Assembly (NCBI RefSeq): GCF_022867805.1
Contig: NZ_JALIFO010000001.1
Coordinates: forward strand, 372,001-436,000
Length of the DNA stretch: 64,000 nt
Reading direction: 5' to 3'
Source: Cuneatibacter sp. NSJ-177
GTDB taxonomy: Bacteria; Bacillota; Clostridia; Lachnospirales; Lachnospiraceae
Shown here piece after piece: positions 24,156 to 33,726 of the stretch; the stretch's first letter is position 1; each line of letters starts with the position of its first letter. A program made the translations under genes and the position numbers. The notes under the pieces are model-generated. The model worked only from the letters and a program-made list of their open reading frames with translations, was not told the DNA's origin and ran no database searches.

Positions 24156-25412
24156 ATGTTCATTCCTGAAAATCATAGTATTGAGCCAAGTGAAGTTAGA
24201 ATCTGGCTTTCAAGCCCTACGCAGACGGCGGAAAGCCGTCAATATATGCTTGAAGCTTTTGATACGAATTGGCTCAGTACGGTTGGAAAAAACATCAACT
24301 GCTGCGAGGAGGAGATCGAGGCAAAAACAGGAATTAAATATGCCGTGGCTCTTTCCGCAGGAACTGCGGCGCTTCATCTTGCTATGAAGATAGCGGGGGA
24401 GCAGATTTACGGTGGCGCAGAGATCGGTAAAGGAGCACTGGCCGGACACAGGGTTTTTTGTTCGGATATGACGTTTGATGCGACGGTGAATCCTGTTGTG
24501 TATGAGGGCGGCGTGCCTGTCTTCATTGATACAGAGTATGAGACATGGAATATGGATCCGGTTGCGCTGGAAAAAGCGTTTGAGCTTTATCCCGAAGTGA
24601 AAGTAATCGTGATAGCTCATCTCTACGGTACTCCTGGAAAGCTTGATGAAATCAGAGCAATCGCTGACAGGCACAGCGCGTTTATCGTAGAAGACGCGGC
24701 GGAAAGTTTCGGAGCTACCTATAAGGGGAAGCAGACGGGTCGTTTTGGAAATGTGGGATGTATCTCCTTTAATGGCAACAAAATCGTAACTGGTTCGAGC
24801 GGTGGCATGCTCCTTACCGACGATATTGAGGTTGCAAATAAAGTGAGAAAGTGGTCAACCCAGAGCCGTGAGAACGCGCCCTGGTATCAGCACAAGGAAC
24901 TGGGCTACAACTACAGAATGAGCAATGTGATTGCCGGCATTGTACGCGGACAGATCCCGCATCTGGAAGAACATATAAGTCAAAAGGAAGCAATTTATGA
25001 GCGATACAAGGAAGGTTTCAAGGGCTTGCCGATATCGATGAATCCATATGATAGCGAAAATTCTGTGCCAAACTTCTGGCTGTCTTGTCTGCTCATTGAC
25101 TCTGATGCAATGTGCAAGCAGGTTCGGGGAGAACAGGAGGCGTTGTATGTGGCAGAGCATGGCAAGTCTTGCCCGACAGAAATCTTGGAGACGATTGAAA
25201 AATATAACGCCGAGGGGCGTCCGATCTGGAAGCCAATGCATATGCAACCAATGTATCGGATGAATGGATTTGTCACCAGGGAATGTGACGGTAAAGCATT
25301 CGATATCGGAATGGATATTTTCCACAGAGGGTTGTGCCTGCCTTCTGATAACAAAATGAGTATTGAGCAGCAGGATATGGTGATCGAGATCGTCAGAGGG
25401 TGCTTTAATTAA
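24156..25412 (+). CDS. DegT/DnrJ/EryC1 family sugar aminotransferase
   Basis: A 418-residue PLP enzyme. The N-terminal LSSPTQTAESRQYMLEAF, the SAGTAALHLAM phosphate-contact segment, VEDAAESFGA and the lysine in SFNGNKIVTGSSGGM, which holds the cofactor, define the sugar aminotransferase family. It probably adds an amino group to C4 of the 4-keto sugar made by the preceding dehydratase, as PglE does. ATG 24156 is preferred (GAGGAG 9 bases upstream) over an earlier start at 24114. No PglD-like acetyltransferase is next to it, so the product may stay as a free 4-amine. Confidence 0.9.
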   Translation: MFIPENHSIEPSEVRIWLSSPTQTAESRQYMLEAFDTNWLSTVGKNINCCEEEIEAKTGIKYAVALSAGTAALHLAMKIAGEQIYGGAEIGKGALAGHRVFCSDMTFDATVNPVVYEGGVPVFIDTEYETWNMDPVALEKAFELYPEVKVIVIAHLYGTPGKLDEIRAIADRHSAFIVEDAAESFGATYKGKQTGRFGNVGCISFNGNKIVTGSSGGMLLTDDIEVANKVRKWSTQSRENAPWYQHKELGYNYRMSNVIAGIVRGQIPHLEEHISQKEAIYERYKEGFKGLPISMNPYDSENSVPNFWLSCLLIDSDAMCKQVRGEQEALYVAEHGKSCPTEILETIEKYNAEGRPIWKPMHMQPMYRMNGFVTRECDGKAFDIGMDIFHRGLCLPSDNKMSIEQQDMVIEIVRGCFN

Positions 25413-25415
25413 ATT

Positions 25416-26105
25416 GTGAGGTTGCTGCTAGTGGGTACGAATGTATGTGATGTGATAAAGCTTAGAAAAAGTATATATACTGCTTGTTTGAAACGAGTAA
25501 TTGACTTTTGCTGTGCTCTAGCAGCAATGGTTGTGTTGTCGCCCGTGATGTTGATTACTGCTCTTCTGGTAAGAATCAGGCTTGGTTCGCCGGTTTTATT
25601 TAAGCAAGATAGACCGGGAAAGAATGAGAAAACCTTTCAACTTTATAAGTTCCGATCCATGACCGACGAAACAGACTCGGAAGGAAATCTGCTGCCGGAC
25701 GACGTAAGACTTACAAGCTTTGGAAAGAAATTACGTTCCACGTCGCTGGATGAGCTCCCGGAACTGATCAATATCCTAAAAGGAGATATGTCAGTAGTGG
25801 GGCCCAGGCCTCTCTTGATGAACTACCTTCCATATTATACAGAACATGAGCATCACAGACATGACATTCGTCCAGGGCTTACTGGTTTGGCACAGATAAA
25901 CGGCCGCAATGCGATAGCGTGGGAAGATAAGTTTGAATATGATCTTGAATACATAAGGATGTGCTCTTTCGCCCTGGATGTCAAAATAATATTCAAGACA
26001 ATAGGAAGAGTATTTCACGGATCTGGTGTTCAGGTTGGAAGCGAAATAACGGCAGGAAGATTTGATGATCACAGAAGACAGCAGTTGGAACAAAAACAGT
26101 TGTAA
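25416..26105 (+). CDS. Initiating phosphoglycosyl transferase (PglC/WbaP-type sugar transferase)
   Basis: A protein of up to 229 residues with one re-entrant membrane helix (VIDFCCALAAMVVLSPVMLI) and the cytosolic bacterial sugar transferase domain. Motifs are PVLFKQDRPGK, FQLYKFRSM, LRSTSLDELPELINIL, KGDMSVVGPRPLL and RPGLTGLAQINGRN. The small monotopic form (PglC-like) starts the repeat unit by moving phospho-sugar to undecaprenyl phosphate. The start is uncertain: GTG at 25416 lies 3 bases after the previous stop, and GTG at 25452 is an alternative. It follows the dehydratase/aminotransferase pair, which likely makes its substrate. Confidence 0.92.
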   Translation: MRLLLVGTNVCDVIKLRKSIYTACLKRVIDFCCALAAMVVLSPVMLITALLVRIRLGSPVLFKQDRPGKNEKTFQLYKFRSMTDETDSEGNLLPDDVRLTSFGKKLRSTSLDELPELINILKGDMSVVGPRPLLMNYLPYYTEHEHHRHDIRPGLTGLAQINGRNAIAWEDKFEYDLEYIRMCSFALDVKIIFKTIGRVFHGSGVQVGSEITAGRFDDHRRQQLEQKQL

Positions 26106-26150
26106 AAATAAGTTCCTGATGCGACATCCTTTTAAGAAGGGAGTAAAGTT

Positions 26151-27311
26151 ATGCACTTTTCAAAAGAAATAGGAGAATCCTTAACATATAAATTTGCGCA
26201 GGCAGTAGGCGAAATGAAAGCACAAGGAAGAGAAATTATTTCCCTCGGACTTGGGGAGCCGGATTTTACTACCCCGGACTATGTAATAGATGCGACCATT
26301 GCCGCTTTGAAGGGTGGGCATACTCATTACTCAGCAACACAGGGGCTTCCCGAACTGCGTAAGAAAATAGCGGAAAGGGCGACTGCTGACTATGGTGTCA
26401 GCTATGATGCATCCGAAGTTATTGTTCTTCCTGGGATTAAACCTGCAGTTTATGACGCTCTGGCAGCAATTCTTGAGCCTTTTGATGAAGTGATCAATAT
26501 AACTCCTTATTATGTAAGCTATCCTTCCATGATTAAGCTGGCAGAGCCGACTGCGGAAATTGTGAGTGTTCCACTGAATAAGGATTATACACTCAATACG
26601 GACACATTGAAAGCTGCTTTTAATAAAAACACAAAAGCAATCCTGGTGAACAGCCCGCATAATCCTACAGGTATGGTGTTTTCCAAAGATGAAGTGGAAA
26701 TGATAATTAGGCTCTGTCTAGAAAATGATACATATCTTATTGCGGATGAAGTGTATGAAAAACTGACTTTCAGTGGAAATGTGTTCACGAGTTTTGCAAA
26801 ATATGCCGAAATAAAAGACAGGTTAGTATTCACAAACGGCTACAGCAAATCCCATGCGATGACTGGCTGGCGGCTGGGATATGCTGTAGGGCCGAAATCG
26901 CTTATTGTGAAAATGAATAAAATCCAGCAGCACGTCAATACGAACACCTGCACATTTATCCAAAAGGGTGCCTGCTCTATCTATGATCATGTGCCAGAGC
27001 ATTTGGTTTCTTATGTGAAGGCACTGGAAGATAGAGTGACGTACTTCGATAAAGCTGTGCAGGACATAAAAATATTTAAGGGGACCAAACCGAAGGCAGG
27101 ATTCTTCTACTTCGTGGATATATCCGCCACTGGAATGGATTCAAATACATTTTGTGTGAAATTATTGCAGGAAACTGGCATTGCAACTACGCCAGGCCTG
27201 GCGTTTGGCTATGATTGGGATGACCATGTACGATTCTCTCTTGCGGTTCCTATGGCGACACTTGAAAAAGCAGTTGGGTTGATAAAGGATTTTGTAGAAA
27301 AGAATACGTAA
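26151..27311 (+). CDS. Class I/II PLP aminotransferase
   Basis: A 386-residue fold-type I aminotransferase of the aspartate aminotransferase-like group. GLGEPDFTTPDYV, the NSPHNPTG motif, LIADEVYEKL and GYSKSHAMTGWRLGY, with its PLP lysine, are present in order, and RFSLAVP near the end provides the substrate-carboxylate arginine. It acts on free amino/oxo acids rather than sugars. Inside a capsule operon, between the initiating transferase and a 2-hydroxyacid dehydrogenase, it probably makes an amino or oxo acid that decorates the polymer together with the ATP-grasp protein. This role is inference. AAGGGAG precedes the ATG. Confidence 0.85.
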   Translation: MHFSKEIGESLTYKFAQAVGEMKAQGREIISLGLGEPDFTTPDYVIDATIAALKGGHTHYSATQGLPELRKKIAERATADYGVSYDASEVIVLPGIKPAVYDALAAILEPFDEVINITPYYVSYPSMIKLAEPTAEIVSVPLNKDYTLNTDTLKAAFNKNTKAILVNSPHNPTGMVFSKDEVEMIIRLCLENDTYLIADEVYEKLTFSGNVFTSFAKYAEIKDRLVFTNGYSKSHAMTGWRLGYAVGPKSLIVKMNKIQQHVNTNTCTFIQKGACSIYDHVPEHLVSYVKALEDRVTYFDKAVQDIKIFKGTKPKAGFFYFVDISATGMDSNTFCVKLLQETGIATTPGLAFGYDWDDHVRFSLAVPMATLEKAVGLIKDFVEKNT

Positions 27312-27324
27312 GGTGGTTTGAGGC

Positions 27325-28329
27325 ATGGAAAAGACAAAAATTCTGATGACTCGCAGTCTTCTGCCTGTTGATCAAATATATATAAAAGATGGATTGAAAG
27401 AACTCGTCGGCAATTCTTTTGAACTGGTTGTTCCTCCGACCTATGATGAAGCAGGTCTATTGACAGTCATAGAAGAAGCGGATGTCCTTCTTGGACCGTT
27501 TGTCACAAGGAGCCTTCTTGAAAGAGGTAAAAATCTTAGGTTAATTCAAGTGCCGTGGACGGGGATGGATACATTTGATTTTGCAGCAATGGAAGACTCA
27601 AACGTGCCTGTATGTAATTCACACTCCAATGCTGCGGTAGTGGCAGAGCTTTGTGTGACGCTGCTGGCGGATTTATTGAAAAAGGCTTCTTATCACGACA
27701 GAAAAATGCGCAATGGTAACTGGAACAGAGATAAAAAGCCGCTTGATTTATCCTCCCGCATGATTTCGAAACAGACGGTCTGTATTCTTGGCTACGGCAA
27801 TATCGGAAGACGCACGGGAAAGCTGCTTTCTGCCTTTGGAGCAAAGATATTAGCTGTCACAGAACATACAAAGACATATTCCGAAGGAGAGGTAAGCTAT
27901 AGCAGTAAGAATATGATGGAGGCTGTATCTAAAGCAACTGTCGTCATCAACGCGCTGCCTTTGACGGATTTCACAAAAGGAATGATCGATGAGAACTTTC
28001 TTGCACAGATGCGACCGGATTCCTATCTGATTAACATATCCAGAGCCTCTGTAGTAGATGAAGATTCTGTCTATGAAGCATTGGTAAACGGCCGCCTTGC
28101 CGGTTTTGCCAGTGATGTATGGTGGAACGCTCCAAAACGCGGGGAATCGCAGAGTTGGCCCTCCACCCATAACAAGTTTGAAGAGTTAGATCAGGTCGTG
28201 CTGTCTCCTCACCGCGCCGGATATGTTGAAGGTGCGCTACCTCATCTTGATGATGTAATTATCAATTTGGCTCATTTCATAAAGGGTGAACCGCTGATGA
28301 ACAGGGTTTTTGTGGAGAAAATGTTTTGA
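27325..28329 (+). CDS. 2-hydroxyacid dehydrogenase family protein, atypical active site
   Basis: A 334-residue D-2-hydroxyacid dehydrogenase homologue. The NAD motif GYGNIGRR, the arginine in NISRAS and the histidine in LSPHRAG are kept. However, the position of the catalytic glutamate (usually D-V-x-x-x-E-P) reads DVWWNAPK, so the acid that tunes the histidine is absent. It may be slower, act on an unusual oxo acid, or use another residue from the following KRGE. It sits between an aminotransferase and an ATP-grasp ligase, suggesting production of a hydroxy acid for an ester or amide substituent. AGGTGG lies upstream of the ATG. Confidence 0.85.
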   Translation: MEKTKILMTRSLLPVDQIYIKDGLKELVGNSFELVVPPTYDEAGLLTVIEEADVLLGPFVTRSLLERGKNLRLIQVPWTGMDTFDFAAMEDSNVPVCNSHSNAAVVAELCVTLLADLLKKASYHDRKMRNGNWNRDKKPLDLSSRMISKQTVCILGYGNIGRRTGKLLSAFGAKILAVTEHTKTYSEGEVSYSSKNMMEAVSKATVVINALPLTDFTKGMIDENFLAQMRPDSYLINISRASVVDEDSVYEALVNGRLAGFASDVWWNAPKRGESQSWPSTHNKFEELDQVVLSPHRAGYVEGALPHLDDVIINLAHFIKGEPLMNRVFVEKMF

Positions 28330-28370
28330 GCGGGCGATTTTAGGCGATTTTGAAAAGGTGGATTTAGAGT

Positions 28371-29366
28371 ATGGTAAATATTTTGATACTTAGTTGCGGG
28401 ACAAGAAACAAAATTGTTCAGTATTTCCGTAGAGAATTAGAAGAGAAAGGAAATGTAATTGCAACTGACTGTAGCGATCTTGCTCCAGCGCTGTATGAAG
28501 CTGACAGGCATTATATTGTTCCCCGGATGACGGATGACGGATATATAGATGTGATTTTTGATATCTGCAAGAAGGAGAAAATCACGGGAGTTTTGAGCCT
28601 GATTGACCCGGAACTCAGCCTGTTGGCGGAACATAAGGAGGATTTTGAGAAGCTGGGAGTTGCCGTGATCGGCTCTTCTTATAAACTCTGCGAGATGAGC
28701 CTGAACAAGATGCAGATGTTTGAGTGGCTGACTACGCATGGGTATAACGCGGCGAAAAGCTATACAGACAAAGCTAGATTTGCAGAAGATGTGAACAACG
28801 GTGTTATTAGTTTTCCCGTCTTTGTCAAGCCGGTATGTGGAAGTGCATCCACCGCAATCAGCAAAGTAGAAGACATGGAAACAGTAGACTTACTGTTTGC
28901 ACATTCGGATAATCTAATGATTCAGGAATTCCTCGATGGACAGGAAATCGGTGCGGACGTCTACATCGATATGATAACAGGCGAAGTTGTATCTATCTTT
29001 ACAAAGAAAAAGATTAAGATGCGTGCAGGAGAGACAGATAAGGCAGTCAGCTTCAAAGATCCAGTCCTTTTCACCCTTATAGAAAAGTTTGTACTGGAAG
29101 CGGGATATAGGGGACAGATAGACATAGATATCTTTGATATCAATGGTTCCTACTATGTTTCTGAAGTCAACCCTCGATTTGGCGGAGGTTACCCACACGC
29201 CTATGAATCCGGATGCGACCACATGAAGCTGATCCGGAACAATCTAAACGGTGTGGCAAACAAAAAGAGTGTGGAGGTCTATGATGACGGTATCTTCATG
29301 ATGAAATATAACGAGGTCAAAATAGTTGGAAAGCAGAATGAAATGATTGATCTTAAACGTCCCTGA
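28371..29366 (+). CDS. ATP-grasp domain protein (CarB-like ligase)
   Basis: A 331-residue ATP-grasp enzyme. The N-terminal Rossmann-like part is VNILILSCGTRNKIVQYFR. The ATP-binding core contains FPVFVKPVCGSASTAISKV, a MIQEFLDGQEIGADVYID stretch and the metal ligands in SEVNPRFGGGYPHAYESG. This is the short, carbamoyl phosphate synthase-like group that forms amide bonds between carboxylates and amines. With the preceding aminotransferase and dehydrogenase it may activate an amino or hydroxy acid and join it to an amino-sugar nucleotide. The exact acceptor is unknown. AAAGGTGG lies upstream of the ATG. Confidence 0.85.
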   Translation: MVNILILSCGTRNKIVQYFRRELEEKGNVIATDCSDLAPALYEADRHYIVPRMTDDGYIDVIFDICKKEKITGVLSLIDPELSLLAEHKEDFEKLGVAVIGSSYKLCEMSLNKMQMFEWLTTHGYNAAKSYTDKARFAEDVNNGVISFPVFVKPVCGSASTAISKVEDMETVDLLFAHSDNLMIQEFLDGQEIGADVYIDMITGEVVSIFTKKKIKMRAGETDKAVSFKDPVLFTLIEKFVLEAGYRGQIDIDIFDINGSYYVSEVNPRFGGGYPHAYESGCDHMKLIRNNLNGVANKKSVEVYDDGIFMMKYNEVKIVGKQNEMIDLKRP

Positions 29367-29462
29367 CAACTCCGTATGTGTGGGGGCCTAGGTCATAGGT
29401 AGATTTAAAGATTTCTTGGAAAAAAGAAAGATCGGACAGAATGTTTGTATTGGGTGGAACAG

Positions 29463-30506
29463 ATGAGCGCAGGGAAACGGAATGATGTCTGGGATATTGT
29501 AAAAGGTTTCGGAATACTGTTTGTTGTCGCCGGGCATGGTTTTAGCGGTGAAATTAGTAAATTAGTGAATTTATTTCATATTCCGCTGTTCTTCTTTGTT
29601 TCGGGGCTTGTATTCAGGTTCAATGACAGGTCGTTCCGATCCATTGTAAAATTTGTCATTAAATGCTTGAAAACGTTGTGGTTACCAAGTCTGTTCTACG
29701 GTACATTTTTTGTATTACTTCATAACACATTTGTGTGTATTAAACTGTACGATCTTGATTATTATTCGTTGAAGCAATTTGGTGTCGCCATCATAAAGCA
29801 TATAGGTTTTCTAAAGACTGAACCGTTAGAATCCGCAATGTGGTTCCTGACAGCAATCTTTATCGGCAGATGTCTACTGTATATAGTGTTGTGGACTTCA
29901 TCATTTTTTGAGGGCACGTTGAAACGCCAGCGTGTTGTTGAACGTGTGCTGGTGGCTTTGATATTTTCTATGGGGTGTTTCTTCTTCTATAAAGGGATTA
30001 GCCTTCCTGGGAATGCGGATAATGCTTGCTCCTTAGTTCCGTTTATGTATGCCGGATACAAGATGAAGAAGAGAAATCTTTCCCGTCACTGGCTTATTAT
30101 TCCGAGTTTGCTCATTATGATAGGGCTTCTCATGTGGAATGGCCAAACCTTGCGGATGAGTCGGAATGAAATTGTGAATCCACTATTTTTTCTGGTAGCA
30201 AGCACGGCTGGGATTTGTTTTACATTTCAGCTTGCATCTTTGCTGAAAGGCTTGAAACCTGGACTTCGGATATTTCGTTATTTAGGAAGAAATACGATAC
30301 CTATCCTTTGCCTTCACCTTCTTGCTTTTCGTCTGGTTTCTTTCATTTGGATCAAATGTGAGAACTTGCCAATCTCAATGCTTTCAAGGCATCCGATTGT
30401 TGAAAGTTCGTACTTCTGGGGGATTTTATATACTTCCATGGGACTGGTTGTCCCATTGATTGTTCCGGTTATAAAAAGCCGGATTAAAAAGATAGGAAGG
30501 GCATGA
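29463..30506 (+). CDS. Acyltransferase 3 family membrane protein
   Basis: A 347-residue membrane protein with about ten hydrophobic helices. The opening NDVWDIVKGFGILFVVAGHGF has the family's N-terminal pattern with the catalytic-type histidine (VAGHG), followed by FHIPLFFFVSGLVF. This matches the OafA/WecH acyltransferase 3 group, which usually O-acetylates sugars or lipid-linked intermediates. ATG 29463 has GGGTGGA 5 bases upstream. It overlaps the next gene's upstream region (ATGA at 30503). A second member occurs at 41982. Confidence 0.85.
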   Translation: MSAGKRNDVWDIVKGFGILFVVAGHGFSGEISKLVNLFHIPLFFFVSGLVFRFNDRSFRSIVKFVIKCLKTLWLPSLFYGTFFVLLHNTFVCIKLYDLDYYSLKQFGVAIIKHIGFLKTEPLESAMWFLTAIFIGRCLLYIVLWTSSFFEGTLKRQRVVERVLVALIFSMGCFFFYKGISLPGNADNACSLVPFMYAGYKMKKRNLSRHWLIIPSLLIMIGLLMWNGQTLRMSRNEIVNPLFFLVASTAGICFTFQLASLLKGLKPGLRIFRYLGRNTIPILCLHLLAFRLVSFIWIKCENLPISMLSRHPIVESSYFWGILYTSMGLVVPLIVPVIKSRIKKIGRA

Positions 30507-30508
30507 GA

Positions 30509-31507
30509 ATGGAGAGATTTGTTGTTGTGGGTCAAGGCAGCGATTATGGTGCTGTCAGATGGAATGACCTGAAAAAAATGGAAAATGCGGTTTATCTGGA
30601 AGCACCCTTTGTGTCTAATAATGCGGTTTCAGATACACTTTGTCACGCGCATGCGAGCTTTACTGTCAATAACTGTATTCCTCTGCCGTGTAAAAGAATA
30701 TGGAAAAAAAAGTATTCACTCAATAAGGTGGCAATTCATCCAGGTGACCATTATTTCATCATTTTTACGGATATAGCTCTTGCTAGATACGACGTAAAAT
30801 ACGTTGCTGAATATAAAAAACGCCACTCCAATGTAACACTCGTATTGATGATTAACAATGCTATGTATCTGAGAGAGAAGCTGTTAAAGAATCACCTTCA
30901 GCATATGGATCTGATTTATTCATTCAGCGAGAAGGATGCTGGGGATTATAAATTCTTATTCCAGCCGGATATCTATTCTGAAATTAATCCGGAAGATGCG
31001 CCTGAAATACAGTCCGATCTTTTCTTTGCCGGCAATGCAAATGACCGGGTGGATCTGCTGAATGATCTGGGCCGGTATATGTTGGATCATTCCGTCAACG
31101 CTCACATTTATGTTCAGAATACAAAAGATAAGGATAAGAAGGTGCCGGAAGGGATTCATTACAATGAGTGGTTAAGTTACGCTACGATCATGGATGAAAA
31201 TTTGCATACCAACTGCATTCTAGAAGTGGTTGGAGACCGGTATACGGGTATGACGCTGAGAACAGTCGAGGCTCTATGTTTCAAGAAAAAACTGTTGACA
31301 AACAACTACACCATAGAGCATATGCCGTTCTACGACCCGAGGTTTATCCACATATTTAAGAAGGAAAACTTGGAATCAATTGACCTGGAATTTATCAAAA
31401 AACGCGAGACGGTAACCTATAACTACGACAATGAATATTCCCCAATTGTATTCTGCAAGAGGGTTCAAATGGATTTTGAAGAGGGTAAACGCTATGTACT
31501 TGGATAA
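30509..31507 (+). CDS. Putative GT-B-like glycosyltransferase
   Basis: A 332-residue cytosolic protein with no textbook glycosyltransferase signature. The C-terminal half contains LHTNCILEVVGDRYTGMTLR followed by TVEALCFKKKLLTNN, a pattern recurrent in capsule and LPS loci of gut bacteria. It resembles the donor-binding end of GT-B enzymes; the N-terminal half has an FVVVGQGSDY Rossmann-like start. Because the locus has so few transferases, this is a leading candidate for a repeat-unit glycosyltransferase. ATG 30509 has GGAAGG 8 bases upstream. It overlaps the next gene by 14 bases. Confidence 0.6.
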   Translation: MERFVVVGQGSDYGAVRWNDLKKMENAVYLEAPFVSNNAVSDTLCHAHASFTVNNCIPLPCKRIWKKKYSLNKVAIHPGDHYFIIFTDIALARYDVKYVAEYKKRHSNVTLVLMINNAMYLREKLLKNHLQHMDLIYSFSEKDAGDYKFLFQPDIYSEINPEDAPEIQSDLFFAGNANDRVDLLNDLGRYMLDHSVNAHIYVQNTKDKDKKVPEGIHYNEWLSYATIMDENLHTNCILEVVGDRYTGMTLRTVEALCFKKKLLTNNYTIEHMPFYDPRFIHIFKKENLESIDLEFIKKRETVTYNYDNEYSPIVFCKRVQMDFEEGKRYVLG

Positions 31508-32699
31508 AGGTAAGACGGATTTTAATCACTATGATGTCATCGTCGTGGGTTGCGGTTTCTCCGGCGCGGTTGTTGCAAGGGAACTCGCTGATAAGGGTAA
31601 AAAAGTCCTGATTATTGAAGCGAAGGATGAGATCTGCGGCATGATGGCTGATTATTCGGATGAAAACGGCATTTGTATTCATAAATACGGGCCGCATGTT
31701 TTCATGTTAAACGATGAGCAGGTGTTAGACTACTTAAAGCGCTTTTGCGAGTTGGTTCCGGTCACGAATTACGTCCATGCTTACATAGATGGAAAGTTTG
31801 TATCCATTCCTGTTAATTTCTATTCTCTTGATGCTTTGTATGGGGAAAAGAAATCCAAGATGCTTCAAGAAAAGTTGATTTCTCTCTATGGAGAGGGAAG
31901 TGAAGTACATATTCTGACACTGCGGAACTCAAATGACTTGGAGATCAGAAAACTGGCTGACGAACTATATAACAAGATTTTTGTAGGGTATAATGCCAAA
32001 ATGTGGGGATCGAAACCAGAAGATTTGGATCCGTCTATTCCTGGAAGACTGCCTATTAGGGTGTCCTATAACAATAAAAACTGTAAGAAGAAATATGAAT
32101 TGATACCCTTAAAAGGATACAGGGATCTGTTTATGAGGATTGTTAATTCGCCCAATATTGATATCATGCTTAGCACCAAAGCAGCCAGTGTAATCAGTAT
32201 TGTAGATAAGCGAATCAGGGTTGAAGACAAGCCATATGATGGCATTGTTGTCTACACGGCACCGCTTGACGAACTGTTTTCTTATGAATTCGGAGAATTG
32301 CCGTATCGTGCGCTACACTTTGAGCTTGATGTGTACAATGGGAAACGGGAAGCACCCAGTGCAGTAACAACATTCCCGATGAACTTTGATAAGGTTCGTA
32401 CCACGGACATGGTCGAGCTATTGGAACAAAAAAAGGATGGTTTTGTAGCTAATGTATCTGAATTCCCCGGGGAGTACAATAAGAATTTGGAGCATTTTAA
32501 TGTTCCGGCATATCCAGTGTTAAATGATGCAAGTAATAGCATCATTACAAAGTACAAAGAGAAATCAGATGCCATTGATCACTTCTACTATGTTGGAAGG
32601 CTGGCAGAGTTTAAATATTTTGACATGGAAGCATCAATACAAAGCGCATTCAGATGCTCCACGGAGATACTGGAAGGAGAAATACAATCAGATGTTTGA
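31494..32699 (+). CDS. glf: UDP-galactopyranose mutase family protein
   Basis: A 401-residue flavoenzyme homologue. The FAD motif is VVGCGFSGAVVARELADKG, followed by IIEAKDEICGMMADY and a GPHVFML stretch, matching Glf. The late motif YVGRLAEFKYFDME corresponds to the family's GRLxxYxYxDM segment near the flavin and substrate. It would interconvert UDP-galactopyranose and UDP-galactofuranose, giving galactofuranose for the polymer. GAGGGTAA precedes the ATG at 31494, which overlaps the upstream gene by 14 bases. No dedicated galactofuranosyltransferase is recognisable nearby. Confidence 0.85.
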   Translation: MYLDKGKTDFNHYDVIVVGCGFSGAVVARELADKGKKVLIIEAKDEICGMMADYSDENGICIHKYGPHVFMLNDEQVLDYLKRFCELVPVTNYVHAYIDGKFVSIPVNFYSLDALYGEKKSKMLQEKLISLYGEGSEVHILTLRNSNDLEIRKLADELYNKIFVGYNAKMWGSKPEDLDPSIPGRLPIRVSYNNKNCKKKYELIPLKGYRDLFMRIVNSPNIDIMLSTKAASVISIVDKRIRVEDKPYDGIVVYTAPLDELFSYEFGELPYRALHFELDVYNGKREAPSAVTTFPMNFDKVRTTDMVELLEQKKDGFVANVSEFPGEYNKNLEHFNVPAYPVLNDASNSIITKYKEKSDAIDHFYYVGRLAEFKYFDMEASIQSAFRCSTEILEGEIQSDV

Positions 32700-33726
32700 C
32701 AATGGCATACTTTTGATTACTGGAGGAACCGGGTCTTTTGGAAATACTGTACTGCATCATTTCCTAAATACAGATATTGGTGAAATTCGTATTTTTTCAA
32801 GGGACGAAAAGAAGCAGGATGATATGCGGCATGAGATTCAGGCCGTATACCCGGAATCCTATGACAAAGTCAAGTTTTATATTGGGAATGTCCGGGATCG
32901 AGATTCCTTGACTGATGCTATGCAAGGAGTGGATTATGTGTTCCATGCTGCTGCGCTGAAGGAAGTCCCATCTTGTGAATTTTTTCCAATGGAGGCATAT
33001 AAGACAAATGTGGAAGGCACCAACAATGTGGTGCAGTCTGCAGTTGCAAATCATGTGAAGTCCGTTGTTCTTCTTTCTACGGATAAAGCGGCTTATCCTA
33101 TCAATGCTATGGGAATCAGCAAGGCGATGGCAGAGAGAGTCATCTATTCGAAAGCTCGTTATGCGGCGGAACACAGAACAATTCTTTCCTGTACAAGATA
33201 CGGAAACGTCATGTGCAGCCGTGGTTCCGTTATCCCTCTGTTTGTACAGCAGATAAAAAGCGGTAGAGAGATTACAATCACGGATCCTAACATGACCCGT
33301 TTCCTTATGAATCTGGATGAGGCTGTTGCGCTTGTCATGTTTGCTTTTCAGCATGCAAATCCAGGAGATTTATTTGTTCAGAAGGCTGATGCAAGTACAA
33401 TCGGTGTACTGGCACAGGCCGTTCAGAAAGTTTTCGGAGATACCGGCACGAGAGTTATTGGACCTCGTCACGGTGAGAAGTTGTTTGAAACTCTGGTGAC
33501 TAGAGAAGAAATGTTGCGGTCTGAGGACTTGGGACAGTATTTCCGTATCAGCGCGGATAGCCGCGATTTAAACTATGATAAATTCCTAGTGAACGGCAAT
33601 GTCAAATCCCAGGCTGATGAAGAATATACGAGCAGCAATACCCATCGGCTTACCGTTGAGGAGACAGTGACAAAAATCATGGGTACTGAGTACATCCAAA
33701 ATGAGCTAAAGCAGGTTGAAAAATGA
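32692..33726 (+). CDS. UDP-GlcNAc 4,6-dehydratase (inverting), CapE/WbvB-like
   Basis: A 344-residue soluble SDR, the length of CapE/FlaA1. Motifs are LLITGGTGSFGNTVL, FSRDEKKQDDMRHE, AAALKEVPSCEFFP and LLSTDKAAYPINAMGISKAM, with the family's catalytic site in the last. It removes water from UDP-GlcNAc and inverts C5 to begin UDP-L-deoxy-aminosugars. The following RmlD-like gene would reduce C4, a WbvB-WbvR-like pair giving UDP-L-RhaNAc. The ATG at 32692 overlaps the glf stop by 8 bases, with AAGGAG about 12 bases upstream. Confidence 0.92.
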   Translation: MFDNGILLITGGTGSFGNTVLHHFLNTDIGEIRIFSRDEKKQDDMRHEIQAVYPESYDKVKFYIGNVRDRDSLTDAMQGVDYVFHAAALKEVPSCEFFPMEAYKTNVEGTNNVVQSAVANHVKSVVLLSTDKAAYPINAMGISKAMAERVIYSKARYAAEHRTILSCTRYGNVMCSRGSVIPLFVQQIKSGREITITDPNMTRFLMNLDEAVALVMFAFQHANPGDLFVQKADASTIGVLAQAVQKVFGDTGTRVIGPRHGEKLFETLVTREEMLRSEDLGQYFRISADSRDLNYDKFLVNGNVKSQADEEYTSSNTHRLTVEETVTKIMGTEYIQNELKQVEK

